A DNA stretch of 7,268 bases, from the NCBI GenBank assembly GCA_050180015.1, contig JBFXEO010000153.1, positions 1 through 7,268 on the forward strand, in the 5' to 3' direction. A program made the position numbers and the translations under genes. Positions 1 to 6,345 of the stretch are shown in pieces. How positions within the stretch are numbered: the stretch's first letter is position 1; each line of letters opens with the position of its first letter. Source of the stretch: JBFXEO01 sp050180015. Its GTDB lineage: Bacteria > Bacteroidota > Bacteroidia > Bacteroidales > Tenuifilaceae. Below the pieces are notes generated by a model. It worked only from the letters and a program-made list of their open reading frames with translations. It was not told where the DNA came from and ran no database searches.

Positions 1-4
1 ATCC

Positions 5-46
5 GGACACCAGGTTTTAGGCACTAAATATAGTTTTAGCCTGTCC
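5..46. other. Imperfect hairpin downstream of era
   Basis: The short stretch between the era stop codon and the window edge can fold back on itself. GGACA (5-9) pairs with TGTCC (42-46), GGC (20-22) with GCC (39-41) and TAAA (25-28) with TTTA (35-38), around a six-base loop. The left arm carries a ten-base and a two-base bulge. No T-run follows on either strand, so it is not a standard intrinsic terminator. It may be a 3'-end structure of the rluB-era transcript or chance pairing. No reading frame of note is seen in bases 1-65. Confidence 0.25.
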
Positions 47-65
47 TACTAGCATCTTTTGCCTG

Positions 66-947
66 CTACGAGTTATACCCAAATCGTTTCAGCTTTTTAT
101 CGTCGTTACGCCAGTTGGGATCAACCTTTACAAAGAGTTCAAGGAAAACCTTTTTACCAAGGAACTTTTCCAAATCCAGCCGCGCCTCCGTGCCAACTTT
201 CTTAAGCATTTTCCCTTGATGCCCAATCAGAATGGGTTTTTGCGATTCCCTGTCGATATAAATGATTGCCCTAATTTTATCCAGCTTATTCCCTTCCTGG
301 TATTCCTCAATTTCAATTTCAACAGAATAGGGAATTTCCTTTTGGTACGATGTAAGAATTTTTTCGCGGATTATTTCCGATGCGAAGAACCTCATGGTTT
401 TATCGGTAAGCATATCCTTTGGGAAATACTCAGGGCCCTCGGGGAGTTGATCGCTTACAAGGGTTATCAGCGGCTCCGTATTAAAGCCGTGTAGCGCCGA
501 AATGGGTAATATTTTTGCCGCGGGTAAGTTTTTTGCCCAAAGGTCTATCAGCTCCTGCACTTTTTCCTGGTTAGACAAATCCACCTTGTTTATGGCAAGT
601 ATTACCGGGATGTTCAGCTGTTGTAACCTATCCAGGAATTTCTGATTTTTGTTTGGCGATTCAACGGTATCGGTAATGTAAAGAATAACATCCGCATCCT
701 CAAGTGCCGACTCTACAAACTTCATCATTGCTGATTGTAGCCTGTAGGCCGGCTTTAGAATGCCGGGAGTGTCGGAGTAAACAATCTGAAAATCGGGACC
801 ATTGACAATTCCCATAATGCGGTGGCGGGTTGTTTGTGCTTTGCTGGTGATGATAGAAAGCTTTTCGCCCACCAACGCATTCATTAGGGTCGATTTTCCA
901 ACGTTGGGATTCCCTATAATATTGACAAATCCTGATTTATGTGCCAT
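66..947 (-). CDS. era: GTPase Era (ribosome biogenesis)
   Basis: Era is an essential GTPase that binds the 3' end of 16S rRNA and helps assemble the 30S subunit at the cytoplasmic face. At 293 residues it has the normal family length. All G motifs are visible: G1 GNPNVGKST (12-20), the switch I region TTRHR (39-43), G3 DTPG (59-62), G4 NKVD (120-123) and G5 SAL (150-152). The C-terminal KH RNA-binding domain (about 200-285) carries its GxxG loop as GHQG (242-245), and the protein ends with the usual VDPNWR segment (275-280). The start MAHKSGFVNI fits Era N-termini. The gene follows the rluB-like gene after 22 bases on the same strand, with no terminator or promoter seen between them, so cotranscription is likely. 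No upstream Shine-Dalgarno is evident, only A/T-rich sequence, as is usual in Bacteroidota. Nothing is missing or unusual. Confidence 0.97.
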   Translation of the reverse strand: MAHKSGFVNIIGNPNVGKSTLMNALVGEKLSIITSKAQTTRHRIMGIVNGPDFQIVYSDTPGILKPAYRLQSAMMKFVESALEDADVILYITDTVESPNKNQKFLDRLQQLNIPVILAINKVDLSNQEKVQELIDLWAKNLPAAKILPISALHGFNTEPLITLVSDQLPEGPEYFPKDMLTDKTMRFFASEIIREKILTSYQKEIPYSVEIEIEEYQEGNKLDKIRAIIYIDRESQKPILIGHQGKMLKKVGTEARLDLEKFLGKKVFLELFVKVDPNWRNDDKKLKRFGYNS

Positions 948-969
948 TTTAATAGAATACCGGTAAATG

Positions 970-2421
970 CTAGAACCTATTCATTTTTAGCATGTAAACT
1001 TCTTTCTGGGTGAGAAACCTCCATTTACCGCGGGGTAGGCTTTTTTTGGTAAGGCCGGCAAAGTAAACCCTGTCAAGCTTAACAACCCGGTAAAAGAGCG
1101 ATTCAAAAATACGGCGTACAACCCTGTTTTGCCCGGTATGAATTTCAACGCCTACTTCTGTGCCATCGCTATCCTCGGTATAATCTATTGAATCAACGGA
1201 TAAAATTTCACCGTCAACTTCTATCCCGTTACGGATTTTTTCTATGTCCTCGAACGATACCTTTTTATCGAGGCCTACGTAGTACACTTTCTTTTTTAGG
1301 TAGCTTGGATGGGTTAACTTTTTGGTAAGTTCACCATCGTTCGTGAGCAGAAGTACGCCGGTACTGTTTCGGTCTAAGCGGCCTACAGGGTAAACCCTTT
1401 CCTGGCAAGCCCCCTCCAGTAAATCCATTACGGTTTGCTTTGCATGTGGATCGTCAACCGTTGTAACGTAATCCTTGGGCTTATTCATCAAGATGTAAAC
1501 TTTGCGTTCCGATTCAAGTTCTTTTCCCTTGAACCGGATCTCATCGTTTGGGCTAACCCGGGTGCCAAGCTGGGTAACCACTTCGCCGTTAACGGTAATT
1601 TGGCCGTTCTTGATATGTTCATCAGCCTCACGCCGGCTGCAAAGTCCAGAATTTGATATATACTTGTTTAAGCGAATAAGGCCATCGGCTCTGCTTTCGG
1701 ACTTTTCGGGTAGCAGTATGGCTTTCCTTGGTTTGGTTTCACCGGTAAATTCGTCGGTGTATTTTTTCTGGAAAGTTCTGGGGCGGTATCCAGTTGCATT
1801 ATCCGATTCCTCGTAACGTTTTGGTTTCGAAGAGAATCTATCTCTTTTTTCGAAACGGTCATCAGACCTTTCGAATCGGGGTTTCGAGGAATTCCTGTCT
1901 CTGCGGTCATCGGGTCTATCGTTTTTACTAAAACGGCCCCTGCTAGTCGAATTCCTCTCAGAATCGCTGGATCGTCTGGGCCTGTCGGAGTACCGGCTGT
2001 TGTCAAAGCGTTTCTCTTTGCTTTCAGAGCGGTTGGTTCCTGATGAGTATCCAGAACCTTCAGAGCGATAGTTAGAATCGTTGGTTCTTCCCGTTCTTGG
2101 CCTGTAACTTTTGTTGCCGTCTCGGTCTTCATCAGAATTGTAGCGACTTCTGCGGGGCTTGTCCGATGATCTTTCGGAGTCGAATCGTTCCACCAGTCGT
2201 GTACGTTTTCTTTCGGAATCAGAAATTTCCTGTGGTTCTGGCCTGCGCACTTCAGCAGGGTTCTCGGTTTCAGTAGAGTTTTGATTGGGAGTGTCATTTT
2301 CTTCGCTAGAACTGGTGGCTTTTGAAACCATTGTTCTTGGGCGGTAAACCCTGGCGGGTTCTTCTTGGGGGTTAGTCCGCGTCTCGCGTTTAACGTCCCG
2401 CTTCTTGCTTGTTCTTTCCAT
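970..2421 (-). CDS. rluB: RsuA/RluB-family rRNA pseudouridine synthase with long disordered N-terminal tail
   Basis: The enzyme isomerises a specific uridine in ribosomal RNA to pseudouridine; E. coli RluB acts on U2605 of 23S rRNA. The catalytic half is complete. An S4 RNA-binding domain spans about 248-295 (LNKYISNSGLCSRREADEHI and onward). The synthase domain follows from about 307, with YPVGRLDRNSTGVLLLTNDG (344-363), whose Asp350 is the expected catalytic residue. The family C-terminal block GQNRVVRRIFESLFY (430-444) and the GKWRFLT segment (465-471) are present. Residues 1-245 are low complexity, rich in Arg, Ser, Asp, Asn and Glu, presumably disordered, and contain three copies of YRPRT (26-30, 106-110, 212-216). 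Such tails are common in Bacteroidota homologues. The product is therefore about 483 residues, against roughly 240-290 for proteobacterial relatives. It heads a probable unit with era. Assignment among RluB, RluE, RluF and RsuA by substrate is inference; the family itself is certain. Confidence 0.92.
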   Translation of the reverse strand: MERTSKKRDVKRETRTNPQEEPARVYRPRTMVSKATSSSEENDTPNQNSTETENPAEVRRPEPQEISDSERKRTRLVERFDSERSSDKPRRSRYNSDEDRDGNKSYRPRTGRTNDSNYRSEGSGYSSGTNRSESKEKRFDNSRYSDRPRRSSDSERNSTSRGRFSKNDRPDDRRDRNSSKPRFERSDDRFEKRDRFSSKPKRYEESDNATGYRPRTFQKKYTDEFTGETKPRKAILLPEKSESRADGLIRLNKYISNSGLCSRREADEHIKNGQITVNGEVVTQLGTRVSPNDEIRFKGKELESERKVYILMNKPKDYVTTVDDPHAKQTVMDLLEGACQERVYPVGRLDRNSTGVLLLTNDGELTKKLTHPSYLKKKVYYVGLDKKVSFEDIEKIRNGIEVDGEILSVDSIDYTEDSDGTEVGVEIHTGQNRVVRRIFESLFYRVVKLDRVYFAGLTKKSLPRGKWRFLTQKEVYMLKMNRF

Positions 2422-2483
2422 TTTTAACTATATAGTATTGAATTTTAGTCGGCTAACTCTTTAGCCTTTTAAAAATTAGGTTG

Positions 2484-2491
2484 CAAAGATA
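2484..2491 (-). promoter_or_regulatory. Bacteroidetes-type -7 box for rluB-era
   Basis: Read on the minus strand this is TATCTTTG, a perfect match to the Bacteroidetes housekeeping -7 consensus TAnnTTTG. It lies about 60 bases upstream of the rluB start, which would give a short A/T-rich leader. A matching TTTG element about 20 bases further upstream is not present (the minus strand reads TGGT there), so the -33 half is weak or missing. The position just upstream of the first gene of the pair supports a real promoter. Confidence 0.6.
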
Positions 2492-2525
2492 GTAATTAGT
2501 TTGATGTTTATACCATGAGAATGAA

Positions 2526-2690
2526 TTATTTATAAAAGTTAACGGCTACGGCTATGCGGTTTAAGGTTTTGCTGATGTTCGTCTGCACCGGCTGCTGCTT
2601 GCAACCCAAAGAATCGCTGCCTCCGTATGAACCGTTGTTGGTACCAACAGCATTGTAGGCATTGCTGGGAATGTAAGAAATGGATTGAAT
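2526..2690 (-). pseudogene. Possible 3' remnant of an unidentified gene
   Basis: On the minus strand an open frame of 54 codons runs from just after an in-frame TAA (2691-2693) to a TAA stop at 2526-2528. It contains no ATG, so it cannot be a normal intact gene from its own start. The translation reads like a protein C-terminus: a Gly/Asn/Ser/Tyr-rich part (SNAYNAVGTNNGSYGGSDS) followed by an alternating hydrophobic end (LNRIAVAVNFYK). Codon choice resembles the neighbouring genes, with many NNC codons for Asn, Ser, Ala and Tyr. It ends 34 bases before the rluB promoter box, where a complete upstream codirectional gene would be expected to end. I read it as a surviving tail of a lost gene, family unknown. 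Chance openness over 54 codons remains possible. Confidence 0.35.
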
Positions 2691-2806
2691 TTAATGAACA
2701 CGCAGTAAATAAGAAAAATAACGAACGCGGTGGAGTAAAAAAATTTGATTAGTTTATTTAATCTTGAATGACGATTTTTGTATCGATGTCGTTTAGCTGT
2801 TCATTT

Positions 2807-2959
2807 TTATTTAAACCATTTGGTAGCTTTAACTTTCCGACCAAGTTTGGGGTTCAGCTCCCGGGTCTCATGTACGTTGAGCCTGACTTTGGTAGGTTTA
2901 GCCTGGCCATCGAAACGTACCGTAACCTTTTTAATAATAATGGACAGCAAGTTGAACAT
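2807..2959 (-). CDS. Small basic protein, 50 residues, unrecognised
   Basis: An ATG-to-TAA frame on the minus strand encodes 50 residues starting MFNLLSIIIKKVTVRFDG and ending in LGRKVKATKWFK. It is rich in Lys and Arg, with few acidic residues, no signal peptide and no membrane segment, so a nucleic-acid-binding or ribosome-associated role is conceivable, but that is inference only. Upstream of the ATG seven more codons are open before a TAA, and an alternative start nearer KKVTVRF is possible. Codon use is ordinary for the window. The plus strand here has a longer, Phe-rich open frame, which is what the antisense of a Lys-rich gene would give, so I favour the minus reading. Its start lies only 47 bases from the divergent mannosidase start, and no TAnnTTTG box was found upstream. 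It could also be the tail of an eroded gene. Confidence 0.4.
   Translation of the reverse strand: MFNLLSIIIKKVTVRFDGQAKPTKVRLNVHETRELNPKLGRKVKATKWFK
2819..2849 (+). promoter_or_regulatory. Candidate promoter for the GH92 gene
   Basis: TTTG at 2819-2822 is followed after 19 bases by CAAGTTTG at 2842-2849, which matches seven of eight positions of TAnnTTTG. The spacing is right for a Bacteroidetes sigma-70-type promoter. It would give a leader of roughly 150 bases before the mannosidase start. It lies inside the proposed minus-strand small ORF, which weakens both calls. No better candidate was seen closer to the gene. Confidence 0.22.
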
Positions 2960-3006
2960 AACAAAAACAGCATACACACTTTATGGTTAAAAAACATCGA
3001 GATACC

Positions 3007-5958
3007 ATGAAAAAGCAATTACTAACAGCTCTGCTGCTTGCGGCAAGCGTAACCCTATTTTCGCAGGAAAAGAAACCCATAGATTATGTTGATCCGTTTG
3101 TAGGTACCGATTTTCACGGTCACACTTATCCCGGAGCAACGGTTCCGTTTGGAATGGTTCAACTCAGTCCCGATACACGTTTAAAGGGCTGGGACGGCTG
3201 TTCGGGTTACCATTACTCCGATAATGTGATTTACGGATTTTCGCATACGCATCTTAGCGGAACCGGAGCATCCGATTATGGCGATATACTGATTGTCCCC
3301 CTTACCGGGAATCCTGTTTTTGATAATACCAAGTACTCCTCGCCGTTTCAAAAGAAAAATGAGTTTGCCAGGGCTGGATACTATTCGGTTTTACTCGATA
3401 AATACAAAGTAAAGGCCGAATTAACGACCACGGATAGGGTTGGATTCCATCGGTACACATACGAAAAGCCTAAGAAAGCAGCGTTGCTGATTGACCTTGC
3501 GCATCGCGATAGGGTTATTGAATCGTACATTCGGGTTGCTGGTAGAAATGAGCTGCATGGTTACCGCCGTTCATCTCATTGGGCCGACGATCAGCAAATT
3601 TACTTTGTAATCCGGTTCTCCGAACCATTTGCCGAAGGCCCAATGTTGACCGATGACGATGGGAAATTGGTTACAGCTGTTGACGATAATGGAAAACTTT
3701 TGGCCGAAGGGACGAAACTTAAAGCATGGGTTCGTTTCCCAAAGTTAACGGAAGGTAAGTTACTGGTAAAGGTTGGCTTGTCGGCAGTTAGCGAGGAGGG
3801 TGCCCTGAAAAACCTTGAGGCCGAACTATCCGGTTGGGATTTCGATTCCGCTGTTACCGATGCACAAAATCGATGGAATACAGAGCTATCTAAAATTGAA
3901 GTGAGCGGCGGAACGCCCGATCAGCTGGCTACATTTTACACCGCGCTTTACCACGCCATGGTTGTTCCCAATATCTTTTCCGATGTTGATGGTTACTATC
4001 GCGGTATAGATAACCAAATTCATTATGCCGACGGATTTACCCCATACACCGTTTTTTCTCTCTGGGACACCTATAGGGCTTGGCATCCACTAATGGCCAT
4101 TATCGATACAAAGCGTACAGGCGATTACATCAACACCTTTCTTTCGGATTACAGGTACGGTGGACGATTACCTGTTTGGGAGCTGGCTGCCAACGAAACT
4201 GAATGTATGATTGGTTACCACTCAGTTCCCGTAATTGTTGATGCTTGGAACAAGGGCATACGAAATTTCGATGCAACGTTTGCCCTTGAAGCCATGAAGC
4301 ACAGCGCAAAACTCAATCATTTTGGGCTGAAGGAGTATAGTCAGTACGGATTTATCCCGGGTGATATGGAATCAGAATCGGTTTCCAGAACTCTTGAGTA
4401 TGCCTATGACGATTGGTGCATTGCACAATTTGCAAAGGATTTGGGTGCAAGTAAAGAGTATGTTGAATTTATTAAGCGGGCTCAATCGTACAAAAATCTT
4501 TTCGATCCCAGTACACATTTCATGCGTCCGCGCATTAATGGGGGATGGAAGGATGATTTCGACCCGGCCGAGGTTGATCAGAATTTTACCGAGGCAAACA
4601 GCTGGCAGTACAGTTTTTACGTTCCTCACGATATATCAGGCCTAATAAAATTACATGGCGGGAAAGGCAATTTCAACAAAAAGTTGGATGAACTTTTCTC
4701 CACATCATCGCAGTTATCGGGCAGAAATCAGGTTGATATTACTGGTTTGATTGGTCAGTACGCGCATGGAAACGAGCCAAGCCATCACATGGCTTATTTG
4801 TACAGCTATGCCGGTAAACCTTGGAAAACGCAGCAGCTGGTTCGAAAAATTTTAACAGAGATGTACACCTCAAAACCCGATGGCCTCTGCGGAAACGAGG
4901 ATTGCGGACAAATGAGCGCTTGGTATATTTTGAGCGCAGCAGGATTTTACCCGGTTTGTCCCGGTAACACACAGTATGTAATTGGATCACCGTTATTCTC
5001 AAAGGTTACTTTTAATCTTGAGAATGGAAAGCAATTTACGGTTTTGGCCGAAAATAATTCGGCGGAGAATATTTATATCGATTCTGCTTACATAAATGGC
5101 AAACCGCTCACCCACAGCTGGATTGATCATTCTGACATTATGGCCGGAGGCGAGTTACGGTTGGTTATGGCGAATAAACCCAACGCTACGTGGGGAAGTG
5201 CCGATACCGATGTTCCAGCAACTTCCATCGAAGGCAATACCATTGCCGTTGCTCCAGTTTTCAACACATCAACAAAAACATTTACTGATAGCCTGAAGCT
5301 GACAATTGGCTCCGTTCAGCCTGATGCAATGATTTTTTACGCTGTTTCCGATGTTGATAACCCACAAAGCACCGTGCAGTGGATTCAGGGAAAAACGGTT
5401 CTGCTAACCAATACCCGAAAGGTTAAAACCTATGCAGTGCTGCCCGATGGTACAACCAGCGCAATTACCGAAGGTATTTTTATTAAAATTAAGGGGATTA
5501 GCGATATTACATTGAAAAGTAAGTACAGTAGCATATACTCTGGCGGCGGAAAGTTTGCCCTGGTTGATGGACTTCGGGGAACCACAAATTTCAGGATTGG
5601 AGGCTGGCAGGGTTACCAGAACCAGGATTTTGATGCAACTGTAGATTTAGGTGCTGAAAGGGAGTTGAACTATCTGGGTGCAGAATTTTTTCAGGAGGCT
5701 AGAACATGGATTATGTTGCCACAGTACGTTACATTTTTTGTTTCGTCCGATAACCTGAACTTTACCAATGTTGGCGAGGTAAGAAACAACATTCCCGCTA
5801 CTGAGGAAAATCCAGTTATCAAAGAGTTTGGGCTTAATGTTAAGGCAAGGGCACGCTACGTGAAAGTTTTTGCAAAATCGTACGGAAGATTGTCCAACGG
5901 ACATTTAAGCACCGGAGAACCATCGTGGCTGCTGGTTGATGAAATTGTTATTCGTTGA
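3007..5958 (+). CDS. Secreted GH92 exo-alpha-mannosidase with CHB_HEX-like and F5/8 C domains
   Basis: GH92 enzymes are calcium-dependent inverting exo-alpha-mannosidases that trim mannose from N-glycans or mannans, here outside the cytoplasm. I start at 3007 because MKKQLLTALLLAASVTLFS followed by QEKK is a clean signal peptide (cut near residue 19); the in-frame ATG at 2983 would add eight charged residues in front. The 983-residue product has the N-terminal beta-sandwich (about 25-265, with GWDGCSGYHY at 61-70) and the (alpha/alpha)6 catalytic domain (about 270-735). Visible motifs are SLWDTYRAWHP (351-361), FTEANSWQY with the likely general-acid Glu529, HGNEPSHH (587-594) and GNEDCGQMSAWY (629-640), whose acidic pair fits the base region. 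The HGNEPS form is associated with alpha-1,2-mannosidases, so that specificity is my best guess. Residues about 741-828 resemble a CHB_HEX_C beta-sandwich, and 835-983 an F5/8 type C (CBM32-like) module. The gene is complete and stands alone, with no SusC/SusD neighbours. Confidence 0.95.
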   Translation: MKKQLLTALLLAASVTLFSQEKKPIDYVDPFVGTDFHGHTYPGATVPFGMVQLSPDTRLKGWDGCSGYHYSDNVIYGFSHTHLSGTGASDYGDILIVPLTGNPVFDNTKYSSPFQKKNEFARAGYYSVLLDKYKVKAELTTTDRVGFHRYTYEKPKKAALLIDLAHRDRVIESYIRVAGRNELHGYRRSSHWADDQQIYFVIRFSEPFAEGPMLTDDDGKLVTAVDDNGKLLAEGTKLKAWVRFPKLTEGKLLVKVGLSAVSEEGALKNLEAELSGWDFDSAVTDAQNRWNTELSKIEVSGGTPDQLATFYTALYHAMVVPNIFSDVDGYYRGIDNQIHYADGFTPYTVFSLWDTYRAWHPLMAIIDTKRTGDYINTFLSDYRYGGRLPVWELAANETECMIGYHSVPVIVDAWNKGIRNFDATFALEAMKHSAKLNHFGLKEYSQYGFIPGDMESESVSRTLEYAYDDWCIAQFAKDLGASKEYVEFIKRAQSYKNLFDPSTHFMRPRINGGWKDDFDPAEVDQNFTEANSWQYSFYVPHDISGLIKLHGGKGNFNKKLDELFSTSSQLSGRNQVDITGLIGQYAHGNEPSHHMAYLYSYAGKPWKTQQLVRKILTEMYTSKPDGLCGNEDCGQMSAWYILSAAGFYPVCPGNTQYVIGSPLFSKVTFNLENGKQFTVLAENNSAENIYIDSAYINGKPLTHSWIDHSDIMAGGELRLVMANKPNATWGSADTDVPATSIEGNTIAVAPVFNTSTKTFTDSLKLTIGSVQPDAMIFYAVSDVDNPQSTVQWIQGKTVLLTNTRKVKTYAVLPDGTTSAITEGIFIKIKGISDITLKSKYSSIYSGGGKFALVDGLRGTTNFRIGGWQGYQNQDFDATVDLGAERELNYLGAEFFQEARTWIMLPQYVTFFVSSDNLNFTNVGEVRNNIPATEENPVIKEFGLNVKARARYVKVFAKSYGRLSNGHLSTGEPSWLLVDEIVIR

Positions 5959-6037
5959 TGGTTACCGTTTAGTTAATCAGAATAGTCAATTTCATCAAGT
6001 TTTAATTGAAATGTACAATTTGGCTTTCGTTCTCCTT

Positions 6038-6065
6038 TGGGCGGTGGTTGTGCCGCCCATTTTTT
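6038..6065 (+). terminator. Rho-independent terminator after the GH92 gene
   Basis: A seven-base-pair stem, TGGGCGG (6038-6044) with CCGCCCA (6053-6059), encloses an eight-base loop and is followed directly by six T residues (6060-6065). It lies 80 bases after the mannosidase stop codon. The strong GC stem and T-run make it a convincing intrinsic terminator for the plus strand, and it separates the mannosidase from the next gene. Confidence 0.85.
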
Positions 6066-6149
6066 ACAGGTGAGTAGGTAAAACTTAGACATAGCGTAAA
6101 TGACAATCATTAGTTGGTTTATGAATGTACAGCAAACGATCAACTATCA

Positions 6150-6190
6150 ATCCCGATGCCCAAAGAGAAATCCCTCAGAACGCTCGGGAT
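6150..6190. repeat. Inverted repeat, possibly part of a dispersed intergenic repeat
   Basis: ATCCCGA (6150-6156) and TCGGGAT (6184-6190) form a perfect seven-base inverted repeat around 27 bases that include AGAAATCCCTCAGAACGC. The wording resembles short repeated intergenic sequences often seen in Bacteroidota genomes, from general impression, not from a comparison I could run. No T-run follows, so it is not a terminator. Only one copy lies in this window, so repeat status is unproven. Confidence 0.35.
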
Positions 6191-6283
6191 AATGCCCCGT
6201 ATTGAACTCACATTATTTAAGTTATTTTTTATTGTCTAAAATCTTCCCTTTATCAACCGTTTTAATATGTTCATCGATTGATA

Positions 6284-6315
6284 TTTGTGTGGGCAGAAAA
6301 TTCATATTACATTTA
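6284..6315 (+). promoter_or_regulatory. Bacteroidetes-type promoter of the propeller protein gene
   Basis: TTTG at 6284-6287 serves as the -33 element. After exactly 20 bases comes TACATTTA at 6308-6315, matching seven of eight positions of the -7 consensus TAnnTTTG. Transcription would start near 6321, leaving a leader of about 25 A/T-rich bases before the ATG at 6346, typical for this phylum. Together with the upstream terminator this makes the downstream gene an independent unit. Confidence 0.55.
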
Positions 6316-6345
6316 TCCAAATAACTATAATTAAACTAAGACAAC

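Noticed and set aside
1668..2297. Minus-strand 209-codon frame inside the rluB tail
   Set aside because: Long alternative frames are common in repetitive Arg/Ser/Asp codon tracts that lack stops out of frame. The S4 and synthase domains are in the other frame and continuous with the tail.
2636..2649. Perfect 14-base palindrome TGTTGGTACCAACA
   Set aside because: It lies within the coding-like remnant, where it encodes Val-Gly-Thr-Asn-Asn on the minus strand, and is not placed near any promoter. One isolated palindrome of this length is weak evidence for an operator.
2554..2658. Plus-strand 34-codon ORF starting MRFKVLLMFVCTGCC, which looks like a small lipoprotein with a lipobox-like TGC
   Set aside because: It is antisense to the minus-strand remnant, whose codon use explains the sequence better. 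It ends after only 34 codons, lacks a clear promoter, and a Leu/Cys-rich start can arise as the antisense of Gln/Lys/Ala/Cys codons.
2983..3006. In-frame upstream ATG for the mannosidase
   Set aside because: It would put MVKKHRDT in front of a complete signal peptide. The ATG at 3007 gives the normal short Lys-Lys start.
2768..3010. Plus-strand 80-codon ORF overlapping the mannosidase start by four bases
   Set aside because: Its Phe-rich, featureless translation is what the complement of Lys/Glu-rich minus-strand codons gives, and the minus frame reads more like a protein. It has no signal, motif or ribosome binding site.
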